Assembly (NCBI RefSeq): GCF_025917685.1
Contig: NZ_CP089518.1
Coordinates: 1,489,001 to 1,553,000, forward strand
Source of the DNA: Bacillus cereus
GTDB lineage: Bacteria > Bacillota > Bacilli > Bacillales > Bacillaceae_G
DNA: 64,000 nucleotides
Direction: 5' to 3'
How positions within the stretch are numbered: the stretch's first letter is position 1; each line of letters starts with the position of its first letter. Under the pieces are notes generated by a model, which saw only the letters and a list, made by a program, of their open reading frames with translations, did no database searches and had not been told where the DNA came from. Shown piece by piece: positions 18,597 to 27,588 of this stretch. The position numbers and the translations under genes were made by a program.

Positions 18597-21311
18597 TTAA
18601 GACTCTGATGTAACAACATCTCCGTCTGCGTGAGGTGTATCTCCTCCGGTATTCTGGTGGTGCTGCTCTTCTTCAGCTTTTTTTCTAGCTTCTTCTTCAG
18701 CTTTTCTCTTAGCTTCTTCGTCAGCTTTTTTCTTAGCTTCTTCGTCAGCCTTCTTCTTAGCCTCTTCTTCAGCAGCTTTCTTTTGAGCTTCTTCTTGCTG
18801 TTTACGTTGTTGTTCTTGTTGCTGTTGTTGCTGTTGCTGTTGTTGCTGTTGCTGTTGTTGCTGTTGTTGCTGTTGTTGCTGTTGTTGTTTACGCTGATCT
18901 TCTTCAGCTTTTTTTGTAGCTTCTTCTTGTTTTAGTTTATCTTCATTGGCCTTTTTCTGGGCATCTTCGTCAGCCTTCTTCTTAGCCTCTTCCTCAGCTT
19001 TTTTCGCATCTGGAGTTCCGCCAGGCGCAGTGAATGATGCACCAATTGCAGGACTTGTTCCAGTACCCTTTTTCGCTACTACAGAGAAGCTGTAAGTAAC
19101 ACCTGGTTTAATACCACCAAGAGTAGCTGTCGTACCGCTTACTGACAAGCTACCACTAGAACCGTCAGTAGCTTTATAGCTTGCTGCGTATGCATCAACA
19201 TTTGATGATGGTCCAGACCAGTTCAGTGTCACTGTGCTAGCACCATCGAAAGCGACATTAAGGCCACTAGGTGGATCTACTTTAATTTCTTTAACTGCAT
19301 CTTTTTTCGCACCTTTAATGTACAGTTCTCCATTTAATTCTTGTACAGAAGAAGGGCGCTCGAAACTAGATTTATCTGTAGCGAATTTGCTCATCATTAC
19401 TTGGAACATTTGCTGAGCAATTCTAGTAGAACGATCTCCAATGTAATTTTCTGCACTATCTTTTTCATAACCGGTCCATACAGCCATTGTATATTGAGGC
19501 GTATATCCTGCGAACCAACTATCTCTGTTTGCATCTGCTGGAATATCGTATTTTTTAATAACAGATTTATCAAAGTTTTGTGTTCCTGTTTTACCAGCAA
19601 CGTCAAAACCGGGAACATAAGCCGTTGGGCCAGTACCACCACTACCAGGTTTTACGACATCACGAAGTACATCGGTAACCATGTAAGCTGTATAATCGTG
19701 CATTGCTCGTTTTTCTTTCGGCTTAAAGCTTTTCTTTTTCCCATCTGGGAAAATAACTTCTTTAACGAAATGAGGCTTATTGTACATACCGTCATTTCCA
19801 AATGCTGCATAAGCTCCAGCGACATCTAACGGAGAGCCTTCATTACTACCAATTGCAGTTGATTCAAATACAGTATCATCTTTAAATGTCATGCCTAGAC
19901 CTTTGGCGAATTCTTTTGATTTATCAAGCCCGACCGCTTGAGCTGTTTTTAAAGCAGGAATATTTAAAGATTTTTTTAGTGCGTCACGTAGGGAGACATC
20001 TCCTTTATAACTGTTTGTAGCATTTTTAATTTTTGTACCATCAGAGTATGTGTACTCTGAGTCATTTAATTGATGGTACGTAGACCATTGTAGATTTTCA
20101 ATAGCTGGACCATAGTCAAAAATAGGTTTCATTGTTGAACCAACTTGACGTTTTAAATCGATAGCCATGTTGTGTCCTTTAAATGTTGATTTGTTTTCTT
20201 TACGACCGGCACCGACTGCACGAACTTCTCCAGTTTTCGTATCCATAAATACAAATGAGCCTTGGAATTGATCATTTGGATATTTAATAAGATCTCCATC
20301 CATTATTTTATCTGCATAATCTTGAGCTTCAAGGTCGAGATTTGTATGGATTATTAAACCATCAGAGCCAATATTCACATCAGGTATCTCTTTTTCTACT
20401 TCTTTGAAAACGGCATCTAAATATGCTTGATAAGGCATTTCAGTTGCATCTGAAGATGGAAGAAGACCTTCTTTTACAGAGATTTGCATAGCGTCGTTCA
20501 TTTCTTGTTTTGTAATGTAGCCATGACGATTCATTAATGTTAGTACAACATTACGACGATTTGTTGCTCGTTCAACATTTTCTGGTTTTGTTGGATCATA
20601 AATGTTAGGACCTTGGGGTAAACCAGCGAGCATTGCAGCTTCATGTAACTTTAAGTCTTTTAAGTCTTTGTTGTAGTATTTTTTTGCTGCAGTTGCAATA
20701 CCATACGAACGGTTACCTAAGTTGATCTTATTTAAGTACATTTCTAGAATTTCATGTTTAGAGTACTGTTGCTCTAATTTATAAGATAAGTACCATTCTT
20801 GCACTTTTCTCTTTGCGGTTTTTTCCATCGTTAGGAAATAGTTTTTAACTACTTGCTGTGTAATTGTACTACCACCTTGTGATCCAAAACCACCAGTGAC
20901 ATTTTCCATAACTGCTTTTGTAGTACGCTTAAAATCAATTCCACTATGATCATAGAAGCGTGAATCTTCAGTCGCAAGGAAGGCATTTTCAACTACTTTT
21001 GGAATTTGTTCATATGTAACATGGGTTCGTTTTTCAGCACCATATTCATAGAAGAAATTCCCGTTTTTATCAAGGAATTTTGTTGATAAAGGATTGACAA
21101 GTTTTGATTTGTCTAATTTCGGAGCGTCCTTTACCATAACAAAGAAAGCTGAAACGCCGGCAACGAGTCCGACGATACTAAGAAGTAGAAAACCTATAAG
21201 GAATTTCTTGAAAAAGGAACCTTTTTTCTTTGGTTTTTCTTCTTTATTTGTTTCTTTCGTTTGATTTTTTACATGATTTCGTTCTGTACGAGAACGATAA
21301 TTATCTGACAT
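18597..21311 (-). CDS. ponA: Bifunctional class A penicillin-binding protein PBP1
   Basis: 904 residues. Basic cytoplasmic N-terminus, one membrane segment (~35-58), glycosyltransferase (GT51) domain with catalytic Glu in FLATEDSRFYDH (E115) and GGSTITQQ (~147-154), and transpeptidase domain with STMK (S392), SLN (448-450) and KTGT (574-577). A fibronectin-III-like segment (~685-785) follows. The C-terminal tail is made of KKAEEE/KKADEE repeats interrupted by about 26 glutamines. It polymerises and cross-links peptidoglycan outside the membrane. ATG has AGGAGA upstream. recU lies just upstream, the classic recU-ponA pair. The long tail is of low complexity and probably variable in length. Confidence 0.94.
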   Translation of the reverse strand: MSDNYRSRTERNHVKNQTKETNKEEKPKKKGSFFKKFLIGFLLLSIVGLVAGVSAFFVMVKDAPKLDKSKLVNPLSTKFLDKNGNFFYEYGAEKRTHVTYEQIPKVVENAFLATEDSRFYDHSGIDFKRTTKAVMENVTGGFGSQGGSTITQQVVKNYFLTMEKTAKRKVQEWYLSYKLEQQYSKHEILEMYLNKINLGNRSYGIATAAKKYYNKDLKDLKLHEAAMLAGLPQGPNIYDPTKPENVERATNRRNVVLTLMNRHGYITKQEMNDAMQISVKEGLLPSSDATEMPYQAYLDAVFKEVEKEIPDVNIGSDGLIIHTNLDLEAQDYADKIMDGDLIKYPNDQFQGSFVFMDTKTGEVRAVGAGRKENKSTFKGHNMAIDLKRQVGSTMKPIFDYGPAIENLQWSTYHQLNDSEYTYSDGTKIKNATNSYKGDVSLRDALKKSLNIPALKTAQAVGLDKSKEFAKGLGMTFKDDTVFESTAIGSNEGSPLDVAGAYAAFGNDGMYNKPHFVKEVIFPDGKKKSFKPKEKRAMHDYTAYMVTDVLRDVVKPGSGGTGPTAYVPGFDVAGKTGTQNFDKSVIKKYDIPADANRDSWFAGYTPQYTMAVWTGYEKDSAENYIGDRSTRIAQQMFQVMMSKFATDKSSFERPSSVQELNGELYIKGAKKDAVKEIKVDPPSGLNVAFDGASTVTLNWSGPSSNVDAYAASYKATDGSSGSLSVSGTTATLGGIKPGVTYSFSVVAKKGTGTSPAIGASFTAPGGTPDAKKAEEEAKKKADEDAQKKANEDKLKQEEATKKAEEDQRKQQQQQQQQQQQQQQQQQQQQQQQQEQQRKQQEEAQKKAAEEEAKKKADEEAKKKADEEAKRKAEEEARKKAEEEQHHQNTGGDTPHADGDVVTSES
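18816..18889 (-). repeat. CAA/CAG trinucleotide run coding poly-glutamine in PonA
   Basis: About 24 consecutive TTG/CTG triplets on the plus strand (CAA/CAG on the coding strand) within the ponA tail, flanked by KKADEEA-type repeats. In-frame slippage would alter length without breaking the gene. Confidence 0.9.
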
Positions 21312-21377
21312 TATACTTTCTCCTACCTTTCATTCTCTCCCCCAAAAGTCGAAAAAAGAGCCTTAGTGATGACTCTA

Positions 21378-21980
21378 TCACGAAAAATAAACCGTGTCTA
21401 GTACGCGGATATAATCAATTCGAGGGTGATAACCGCATGATAATAAAGATCCATGCTCTTCTATTTCTTGTTTTGTAATCGATTTACGTCCACCAGTATT
21501 TTGACGATTCCAAAATGCAATAATATGTTTTGCATCTAATAAATAAAATTCATCAAAAAGTGTAAATTTAATAATAACAAATGCAATTCCATTATGAGCG
21601 ATTACTTGCTTCATATGCTCAATTTGATGAAGGTGGAAGTTTTGAAGTGGAAAACTGGTTTTGTTTTTTGTTTCTTTTGCTTCAAAATCGATGTATTTCC
21701 CTTTGTATACACCGTTGTAATCTGTTGTAGAAGGTTGTTTGAAATACGCTTCTTTTACCACTGCAGCACTTCGAGCGGGGTAATCTACTTTTACAATTTG
21801 AAGAGGTGTAGGTTTTTTATGTACGCATGCAATATTATGGGTTAAGTAATATTGATTGGTTTCATTCAATTCCTCTTCAAGGGACATACCTCTATTACTG
21901 TAAGTATGTTTTTTTATTGGTGTTTTATGAGGTTGTGAAGCTTGATCGTACCTTTTTCCATTTGGGTAACGAATGGTCAT
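21378..21980 (-). CDS. recU: Holliday junction resolvase RecU
   Basis: 200 residues. Penicillin-binding-protein-related factor A family. Cleaves four-way junctions during recombinational repair and chromosome segregation. The N-terminal region is basic and disordered ([11 protein letters not shown]). The nuclease core shows [25 protein letters not shown] (about 93-117) with the D-x-E-x-K catalytic arrangement. GGGAGTGG lies upstream of the ATG. It is upstream of ponA with a 66-base gap, so the two are co-transcribed. Confidence 0.94.
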   Translation of the reverse strand: MTIRYPNGKRYDQASQPHKTPIKKHTYSNRGMSLEEELNETNQYYLTHNIACVHKKPTPLQIVKVDYPARSAAVVKEAYFKQPSTTDYNGVYKGKYIDFEAKETKNKTSFPLQNFHLHQIEHMKQVIAHNGIAFVIIKFTLFDEFYLLDAKHIIAFWNRQNTGGRKSITKQEIEEHGSLLSCGYHPRIDYIRVLDTVYFS

Positions 21981-22082
21981 ATTGTGTCCACTCCCAACTT
22001 GTTAAGAATTACTTACAAAGGTGATTATATCAAAAAATGAAAAAAGATGTGACCTTTTTCAAGAAAGGTATGGTACTTATTC

Positions 22083-23108
22083 ATGTTTAGCTGGAACGAT
22101 TACGAAAAAATTAAACAAAACCGTAAGGATATTTTGTGTACAGAAGAGGAGAAAGCTATAGTTCTTAATATTAAGGAGAGAACGGATGTAGCTAACGTAG
22201 ATAACATTTCACGTACACAATCTTACCAAGAATATTATTTGAGAAATAAAGAAATTAGGTGGTCTTTTTTAGCAAGTATGGTCTCAAGGAATGGGGGATG
22301 GAATATGACAGATTTAGAAGGAGAATATTATTCTAATCTTCTACCTCAAACAGTTAAGAGACGATTATTTCTTTGTTATGAGAAAGCTAATTGGATCATT
22401 TTCTTAGATGCATTTCCTCAACTATTATTGTATGAAGAAAGTAAAAGGCGATGTGAGCCGCTCTTTCATTTGTTGCAATTTTTCAACATATCAATTTTTA
22501 TGGAAAAAGAATGGTCATATTTCTGGGAGGAAAAAGATATCAATAGGCTTATGACGGCACTTATTATTAATGAACAAAATAAAATTCAAAAACCAGTAAT
22601 CGAGAATACATACTTTCAAAAACATGTATTTGATACGGCGGTGTTCAAATTTCAAGAAATACTTCACATTAGTGCAGTTGTTTTTCCGATGATGGAAGGG
22701 AGAATGTATGGGTTTTCGGTTTATCAATTTGAAACGTTACAAAAACGTATAGAACTTGGGAAGAAGTTAGCTTGGTTATTATTTCATTCAAAGTATAAAG
22801 ATTCTTTTTATAAGTTTGCATTGCAAACTAGGCATACGGGATCAAGGATGGATTATGAATGCAATATAAGAGAGATTAGAAAATCAAGTACACCGGCTCT
22901 TAGAGATGTGTACGCTATTGTCGCTCACGAAAAATTAATTGAAAAAGATTGGTTTAGTGAAGGGATGGAAATGGAGTCTTTATTTGTACTTGAAAAACCA
23001 AAGGGGGGAATTAATATAACAGAATGGTATAGAATGAAGAGGGAGCAAATACATACTCTTTCTATATTAAGTAGTTTTGTTAAAAGAATAGATGAGTTCA
23101 TGATATAA
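22083..23108 (+). CDS. yppC: YppC-like DUF2515 family protein
   Basis: 341 residues, divergent from recU as in other Bacillus. Soluble, rich in Trp, Phe and Tyr; no signal peptide and no recognised catalytic motif. Family assignment rests on position after recU, length, and the N-terminal NIKERTDVANVDNISRTQSYQ segment that I associate with DUF2515. It ends at a strong terminator. Function unknown. Confidence 0.75.
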   Translation: MFSWNDYEKIKQNRKDILCTEEEKAIVLNIKERTDVANVDNISRTQSYQEYYLRNKEIRWSFLASMVSRNGGWNMTDLEGEYYSNLLPQTVKRRLFLCYEKANWIIFLDAFPQLLLYEESKRRCEPLFHLLQFFNISIFMEKEWSYFWEEKDINRLMTALIINEQNKIQKPVIENTYFQKHVFDTAVFKFQEILHISAVVFPMMEGRMYGFSVYQFETLQKRIELGKKLAWLLFHSKYKDSFYKFALQTRHTGSRMDYECNIREIRKSSTPALRDVYAIVAHEKLIEKDWFSEGMEMESLFVLEKPKGGINITEWYRMKREQIHTLSILSSFVKRIDEFMI

Positions 23109-23112
23109 TCAA

Positions 23113-23150
23113 AAAGTCCCGCCTTCCTACATGAAGGCGGGGCTTCTTGA
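23113..23150 (+). terminator. Intrinsic terminator after yppC
   Basis: GC-rich stem CCCGCCTTC/GAAGGCGGG with short T-rich tail. Confidence 0.75.
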
Positions 23151-23185
23151 TTAAAAGTAATATGTTCTTCAACAAATTACTTTTT

Positions 23186-23298
23186 ACTTCGCTATTTGCC
23201 GGCAGTACGACTTTAACCTCAGCACTTATCGAAAGCAAATAGGGAAGGTTAGACTGGAAATTAGCTATTTGTAAAAGCCGCTTTGGTTAAAGGGTCAT
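23186..23298. repeat. Diverged bcr1-like short repeat
   Basis: TTTACTTCGCTATTTGCCGG, then GCAGTA, ACT, AACCTCA, AGCAAA and GTAAAAGC occur in the same order and spacing as in bcr1. It ends where the intact bcr1 begins, giving a tandem pair. An internal pairing AACCT/AGGTT is kept. Confidence 0.6.
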
Positions 23299-23456
23299 TT
23301 TATCCCGCTATTTGTGGGCGGTAAAACTCCCACCTCAAAATTCGGCTGGAGCAAAGAAGTTAGGTGGGAGCCTTACTGCCCGTAAACGCTCGATTGGTGA
23401 AGGCTAATAATCAGTGGGGACGAACAAAACCCTCACTAATTAAAGTTTTACTTTAT
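23299..23456. repeat. bcr1 repeat element
   Basis: 158 bp bounded by TTTAT on both sides, starting TTTATCCCGCTATTTGTGGG. It contains the inverted pair CTCCCACCT/AGGTGGGAG and shares most of its length with the copy at 46709. The TTTAT duplication and this core match what I know of bcr1, a B. cereus-group interspersed element. The right boundary overlaps the stop codon of the sspM-like gene. Confidence 0.85.
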
Positions 23457-23557
23457 GTAGCGGGGTAATTTGGACCATCAAGCTTTGGATTACCAGTCTC
23501 AGGTTTGTTTTGTTGTTTGTTTTGTTTTTTCTTTTTTTCATTTTTATTTTTTGTCAT
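23453..23557 (-). CDS. sspM: Small acid-soluble spore protein, SspM-like
   Basis: 34 residues: a lysine/asparagine/glutamine-rich N-terminus (MTKNKNEKKKKQNKQ) and a C-terminus GNPKLDGPNYPAT. The tail resembles that of B. subtilis SspM (LGGPNRPST), which lies in the same ypp neighbourhood. AAAGGAGGTG is 5-6 bases upstream of ATG. Expected to be a minor forespore protein. The stop codon TAA lies inside the TTTAT flank of bcr1, so the repeat begins immediately at the end of the gene. Confidence 0.65.
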   Translation of the reverse strand: MTKNKNEKKKKQNKQQNKPETGNPKLDGPNYPAT

Positions 23558-23717
23558 CGTAATACACCTCCTTTTTGTATTGTTACCATTTCTAAAAATG
23601 GCATACAAAATGATTTCTTTGACGAATATCAACTAGTTTTGTCATGTGAGCAGGAGTAACCAATCAATCGGCGAAATTACATGACAAAGGAAAGGCAAAG
23701 AAGGGGGCGTTTTAAAT

Positions 23718-23960
23718 ATGGCGATGGTTCAGAAGGAAGATGTTATGAAAAAAATGGATCAAATGTTAAGTTCTCTCGATTTGCTGGAAATGAATATTGG
23801 GATTAGAATGAATCACGCATTGAAGGATAAAGTTGAAAAAATATGCAATAAGATAGAAATAACAGAAATGCATATCGAGCATATGGAAAATAAATTAGTG
23901 CATCACGAAGAAAAAGGGAGCTGGGTAAAGACATTTCAAAACGTCGTAGTGAGTGCATAA
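23718..23960 (+). CDS. Small helical protein at the yppD position
   Basis: 80 residues behind AGAAGGGGGC. Predicted helical throughout with heptad-like hydrophobics (MDQMLSSLDLLEMNI, KVEKICNKIEITEMHI). It lies 15 bases before yppE, so the two are co-transcribed. Position matches B. subtilis yppD, but I cannot confirm sequence relationship. Function unknown. Confidence 0.65.
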   Translation: MAMVQKEDVMKKMDQMLSSLDLLEMNIGIRMNHALKDKVEKICNKIEITEMHIEHMENKLVHHEEKGSWVKTFQNVVVSA

Positions 23961-23975
23961 TAAGGTGGGAATAAA

Positions 23976-24320
23976 ATGAAATATGAAGCATTAATCCAGT
24001 CTTCGGAGAAGTTAATGCAGTATAATGATGAAGCCAATGTAAAGAAAAGAGAAATGGATGAATATGATTTTTATAAGGATATGAAGCCATTTGTTGATAT
24101 GGTAGATGCGGAGCTAGAGGTGTGGAAAGAATTAGCTTATATATGGATAAAGGAAGAGCAGCCTAAGTATATACATGTACAACAAATCGATCAAGTGTAT
24201 GAGAATTTACAAACTAATGTGCTACAATGTTTTGTTAATAAGGGAAAAGGTAAACGTTTCTTTGAAACTCATCAAGCTATTTCGTATACTTTGCAAAATA
24301 TCGTAGATCAATGTAAGTAA
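23976..24320 (+). CDS. yppE: YppE family (DUF1798) protein
   Basis: 114-residue all-helical protein (MKYEALIQSSEKLMQYND..., ending YTLQNIVDQCK). Length, helix pattern and place between yppD and yppF fit the YppE four-helix family. GGTGGGAA upstream of ATG. Function unknown. Confidence 0.75.
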   Translation: MKYEALIQSSEKLMQYNDEANVKKREMDEYDFYKDMKPFVDMVDAELEVWKELAYIWIKEEQPKYIHVQQIDQVYENLQTNVLQCFVNKGKGKRFFETHQAISYTLQNIVDQCK

Positions 24321-24348
24321 CAAGAGGGGAAAACCCTCTTGTTTTTTT
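24321..24348. terminator. Terminator between convergent yppE and yppF
   Basis: Stem CAAGAGGG/CCCTCTTG with a seven-T tail on the plus strand. It overlaps the end of yppF. Confidence 0.8.
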
Positions 24349-24538
24349 AGGCTTCTGTCGCTGTTGTAGGTTTTGTTGCGCCGTTTATTTCTAATTCACG
24401 TATTAATGTTCGGTAATCTGAGATGCATATTTTTCCTTCGAGATAACAATGTCTCGCAAAGTCTAGCAGTTCATTTGAACTTTCTGTACAGTACCCCTTT
24501 TTTTGAGAAAACGCTTGTTTTAAATCCCCTAATACCAT
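24347..24538 (-). CDS. yppF: YppF family protein
   Basis: 63 residues with SSNELLDFARHCYLEGKI and DYRTLIRELEINGA, the conserved core of YppF. GGAGGAAT precedes ATG. Small soluble protein, function unknown; convergent with yppE. Confidence 0.8.
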   Translation of the reverse strand: MVLGDLKQAFSQKKGYCTESSNELLDFARHCYLEGKICISDYRTLIRELEINGATKPTTATEA

Positions 24539-24672
24539 GTTGATTCCTCCCCCATGAGAATCTTCTTCCTTATTATCATAGCATGGAAGGGTTTACTTTC
24601 TAATTTTTTTAAAAATTTAAACTTCCGACAAAAACAGACAGATACTCCGTCACACATTTTATTTTATAGGTA

Positions 24673-24681
24673 CATATTCTA
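24673..24681 (+). promoter_or_regulatory. Candidate sigma-K -10 element for yppG
   Basis: CATATTCTA fits CATAnnnTA, with an AC-containing CACAC at 24651-24655 about 17 bases upstream. Mother-cell expression would suit a coat-associated protein. A similar CATATTGTA lies at 25421-25429 ahead of cotD. Confidence 0.45.
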
Positions 24682-24715
24682 TATGTAGAAACTTATGTGA
24701 AGGAGGAGAGTATGC

Positions 24716-25318
24716 ATGTTTCAACAACCTAATGTATATCAGCAAACAAATCCATATGCACAGCAAAATATGTACCAATATAATGAGGATACATATTTAC
24801 GATATAATATGTATCCTTTCGAGCCTCATTATGGGAACCAAAATTATTATCAACCATTTGAAGTGTCGTTTGGGAATCAACCGCAACAAGAACAACCACA
24901 ACAACCCTACATGAATCAACAGCAGCAACCACAACCGCAACAAGAACAACACCCCTACATGAATCAGCAGCAGCAACCACAACAACCCTACATGAATCAA
25001 CAACAGCAGCAACCACAACAACCCTATATGAATCAACAACAGCAACCTTATGTGAATTCACAATATTATATGCCGCCACCATCTCCCTATGGAAATCAAC
25101 AAGCGATGTTTTATCCACCAAAACAACCGTATCCAACTATGAATAAACAAAAGCAACAACAGCAACCGAGTCAATTTTCTAGTTTTGTTTCCCAATTTAA
25201 AACATCAGATGGCAACTATGATGTAAATAAAATGATGAACACAGCTGGGCAAATGATGAATGCAATGAATCAAGTGACGGGTATTGTGAAACAAGTTGGA
25301 GGTTTTTTTGGTAAATAA
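24716..25318 (+). CDS. yppG: YppG-like glutamine-rich spore-associated protein
   Basis: 200 residues. Low-complexity Gln/Pro/Asn/Tyr region (about 15-150) with at least four copies of a PYMNQQQQP repeat. A conserved C-terminal block follows: FKTSDGNYDVNKMMNTAGQ (about 159-177) and a hydrophobic end VKQVGGFFGK. This C-terminal block defines YppG. ATG 24716 has AAGGAGGA 8 bases upstream. A sigma-K-like promoter and cotD next door point to a late sporulation, coat-related role. Repeat copy number is likely variable between strains. Confidence 0.8.
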   Translation: MFQQPNVYQQTNPYAQQNMYQYNEDTYLRYNMYPFEPHYGNQNYYQPFEVSFGNQPQQEQPQQPYMNQQQQPQPQQEQHPYMNQQQQPQQPYMNQQQQQPQQPYMNQQQQPYVNSQYYMPPPSPYGNQQAMFYPPKQPYPTMNKQKQQQQPSQFSSFVSQFKTSDGNYDVNKMMNTAGQMMNAMNQVTGIVKQVGGFFGK

Positions 25319-25472
25319 TAGTGGGGGGTATCTATAATAGTATTATGTATGAAGTAGGGCAATAGTCAAATTTCTGTGAAATAAATGGGTGTATATAACA
25401 AGCGGCTTAACCTCTTCTCTCATATTGTAAAGTGTAGTCAGATTTTTTTTAAGAGAGAGGAGAGAAAAAACT

Positions 25473-25886
25473 ATGCATCATTGTCATCCTTGCTTTGGAG
25501 GGCATAAGCCTGTAGGACCTATTTGTACAACTGCTCCTGTCATTCATCCGACAAAACAATGCGTAACACATTCTTTTTCAACAACGGTGGTGCCACACAT
25601 TTTCCCAACGCATACAACACATGTACACCATCAACAAATTAAAAATCAAGGCTTCTTCCCACAAACAAACTCGAACGTAAATGTTGTAGACCCTGGTGAT
25701 CCAGGATTTGTTGGTGGATTTGGCGGCGGATGTGGACCATGTGGTCATGGCCATCACCACCACCACGGGCATCAAATATCTCCATTTGGACCAGGACCGA
25801 ATGTATCCCCATTTGGACCAGGACCGAATGTGTCACCGTTTGGACCGAATGTAGGACCAAATGTTGGTGGAATGTTTAAAAGGTAA
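25473..25886 (+). CDS. cotD: Spore coat protein CotD family
   Basis: 137 residues. His/Cys-rich start (MHHCHPCFGGHKPVGPICTT), several HTTHVHH clusters, a central VDPGDPGFVGGFGGGCGPCGHGHHHHH, and three tandem copies of an SPFGPGPNV unit near the C-terminus. This composition is typical of CotD, an inner coat protein of the mother cell. AGAGGAGAG upstream of ATG, and CATATTGTA at 25421 is a possible sigma-K -10. Terminator follows. Confidence 0.88.
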   Translation: MHHCHPCFGGHKPVGPICTTAPVIHPTKQCVTHSFSTTVVPHIFPTHTTHVHHQQIKNQGFFPQTNSNVNVVDPGDPGFVGGFGGGCGPCGHGHHHHHGHQISPFGPGPNVSPFGPGPNVSPFGPNVGPNVGGMFKR

Positions 25887-25895
25887 ATGATATGT

Positions 25896-25927
25896 TAGAA
25901 CTAGCGAAATGCTAGTTCTTTTTTTGT
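25896..25927 (+). terminator. Intrinsic terminator after cotD
   Basis: Stem AGAACTAGC/GCTAGTTCT and seven T. Confidence 0.85.
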
Positions 25928-25942
25928 AATTGGAGTGTTGAT

Positions 25943-26497
25943 ATGAAAGTTATTGCAGTAACAGGATATAAGCCATTTGAACTTGGAATATTTAAAAATG
26001 ATCATCCAGGAGTAGAATGTATAAAAAAGGCGCTGCGTCGTAAATTAACTGCTTTTGTAGAAGATGGTTTAGAGTGGGTTATAATAAGCGGCCAGTTAGG
26101 TGTAGAATTATGGGCTGCTGAAGTTGTTTTTGAAATACAAGTAGAATATCCAGATTTAAAATTAGCGGTATTTACTCCATTTTTAGAACAAGAAGAAGGC
26201 TGGAAGGAAGATAACCGTGAATATTACGAATTTATTCTTTCGCAAGCAGATCACATTGATAGTATTACGAAACGGAAGTACGAAAGCCCAGAGCAATTTA
26301 AATTAAAGAATCAATTTTTTATTGCAAAAAGTGACGCACTTTTAGCTGTATACGATGAAGAAAAGCCTGGGAGCCCTAAATATATAGTAGAAGCGGCTAA
26401 GAAAAAAGGAGAAATAGAAAATTATCACAGTTATTTCATTCTTTTTTCTGATTTACAAGATATAATGGAAGAGGAACAGTGGAATAATGCAGATTAA
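25943..26497 (+). CDS. ypsA: YpsA, DUF1273/SLOG-fold protein
   Basis: 184 residues. Begins [17 protein letters not shown], with [21 protein letters not shown] (about 47-67), a Rossmann-like nucleotide-binding arrangement of the SLOG superfamily. B. subtilis and staphylococcal YpsA have been connected to cell division and stress; the ligand is not known to me. It is followed by gpsB, another division gene, as in other Firmicutes. Confidence 0.88.
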   Translation: MKVIAVTGYKPFELGIFKNDHPGVECIKKALRRKLTAFVEDGLEWVIISGQLGVELWAAEVVFEIQVEYPDLKLAVFTPFLEQEEGWKEDNREYYEFILSQADHIDSITKRKYESPEQFKLKNQFFIAKSDALLAVYDEEKPGSPKYIVEAAKKKGEIENYHSYFILFSDLQDIMEEEQWNNAD

Positions 26498-26594
26498 TAT
26501 GTAATATTGTATTCGCATATTTGATTGACAAAAGGCATTGTTTCTGAAAAAATTTAGTTAATGAAAGCTTTGGCAAAAATTTGAGGTGAAGAAA

Positions 26595-26930
26595 ATGATT
26601 TCGGATAAAATTAAATTAACAGCGAAAGATATTTTAGAAAAAGAATTTAAAACAGGTATGAGAGGTTATCAACAAGAAGAAGTAGATAAGTTTCTTGATA
26701 TGATTATTAAAGATTATGAAGCTTTTCATAAGGAATTTGATCAATTAAAACAACAAAATGCTCGTTTAAAACGTGAATTAGAAGAGCAGAAAGTAGCGGC
26801 AACACAAGTTCCGCAACAACCAGTACAAACACCAGTTGCACAACCAGTATATAACAATACGAATACGGATATTTTAAAACGTCTATCTAATTTAGAAAAA
26901 GCTGTATTTGGAAGTAAGTTATACGAATAA
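26595..26930 (+). CDS. gpsB: Cell division protein GpsB
   Basis: 111 residues. DivIVA-like N-terminal lipid/partner-binding domain ([20 protein letters not shown], about 5-24, then [19 protein letters not shown]), a coiled coil (about 45-70), a Gln/Val/Pro linker and a short C-terminal trimerisation helix ([17 protein letters not shown]). It shuttles PBP1 between division site and side wall. ATG 26595 is chosen because GAGGTGAAG is 6 bases upstream; the in-frame GTG at 26586 has no spacing. Confidence 0.93.
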   Translation: MISDKIKLTAKDILEKEFKTGMRGYQQEEVDKFLDMIIKDYEAFHKEFDQLKQQNARLKRELEEQKVAATQVPQQPVQTPVAQPVYNNTNTDILKRLSNLEKAVFGSKLYE

Positions 26931-26975
26931 ATTAGGGTAACAAAAAGGTTAAAGTAGTTTACATAGAAAAAAACA

Positions 26976-27004
26976 TTGCAAAATCTTTTTGTTTCCACTA
27001 TACT
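26976..27004 (+). promoter_or_regulatory. rnpB promoter
   Basis: TTGCAA (26976-26981), 17 bases, TATACT (26999-27004). Predicted start near 27011 coincides with the 5' end of RNase P RNA. Confidence 0.7.
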
Positions 27005-27010
27005 AATGTT

Positions 27011-27420
27011 TGTCATAACGTTTGGGTAATCGCTGCAACGCCAACGTTGTAGAGGAAAGTCCATGCTCGCACGGCCTGAGATGGCTGTAGTGTTCGTGCC
27101 TAGCCAAGTCATAAGCTAGGGTATTCTGGCTGTAAGGCTAGTTTAACGGCAGGGAAAAAACCTAAGTCCTTTCGGATATGGTTTGACTACCTTTAAAGTG
27201 CCACAGTGACGAAGTCCTTGAAGAAATGATAGGAGTGGAACGAGGTAAACCCCACGAGCGAGAAACCCAAATAATGGTAGGGGAATCTTTTCCAAGGAAA
27301 TGAACGATGGGAAAGGACAGGTTTTCGTAACCTGTAGATAGATGATTACCACCGGAGTACGAGGCGTGGGCCGTTTGCAGTACAAAGGAACAGAACATGG
27401 CTTACAGAACGTTATGAACC
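27011..27420 (+). ncRNA. rnpB: RNase P RNA, Bacillus type (class B)
   Basis: Catalytic RNA that removes tRNA 5' leaders. The 5' end region GGGTAATCGCTGCAACG, GTAGAGGAAAGTCCATGCTC, and the 3' block ACAGAACGTTATGAA are the conserved CRI-CRV segments, and the ~410-base length matches B. subtilis RnpB. Adjacent ypsA/gpsB upstream and ypsC downstream reproduce the usual Bacillus neighbourhood. Minus-strand ORFs in this stretch are not real. Confidence 0.96.
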
Positions 27421-27436
27421 AACTATGAAATAACTC

Positions 27437-27466
27437 AGCTCTCCTTTGTTAGAGGAGGGCTTTTTA
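27437..27466 (+). terminator. Intrinsic terminator after rnpB
   Basis: Stem AGCTCTCCT/AGGAGGGCT (one G-U) then TTTTT. Confidence 0.8.
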
Positions 27467-27588
27467 TTTGTATGAAGTTATAAATTGTGAGTTAAAATGG
27501 TAAATGAGAAAAAATTCGTAATATGTAATAATTAATAGGACAACATGTTATTAATTATTGTTTGATTATACATAAGAGGTGAATGCAA

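Noticed and set aside
19341..19829. 162-codon plus-strand ORF opposite ponA
   Set aside because: Shadow of the PBP1 coding strand with no ribosome site; conserved ponA motifs lie opposite.
24729..25136. Long antisense ORFs opposite yppG
   Set aside because: Artefacts of CAA/CAG-rich repeats that lack stops on the other strand.
27143..27398. Minus-strand ORFs within 27143-27398
   Set aside because: They lie wholly inside RNase P RNA.
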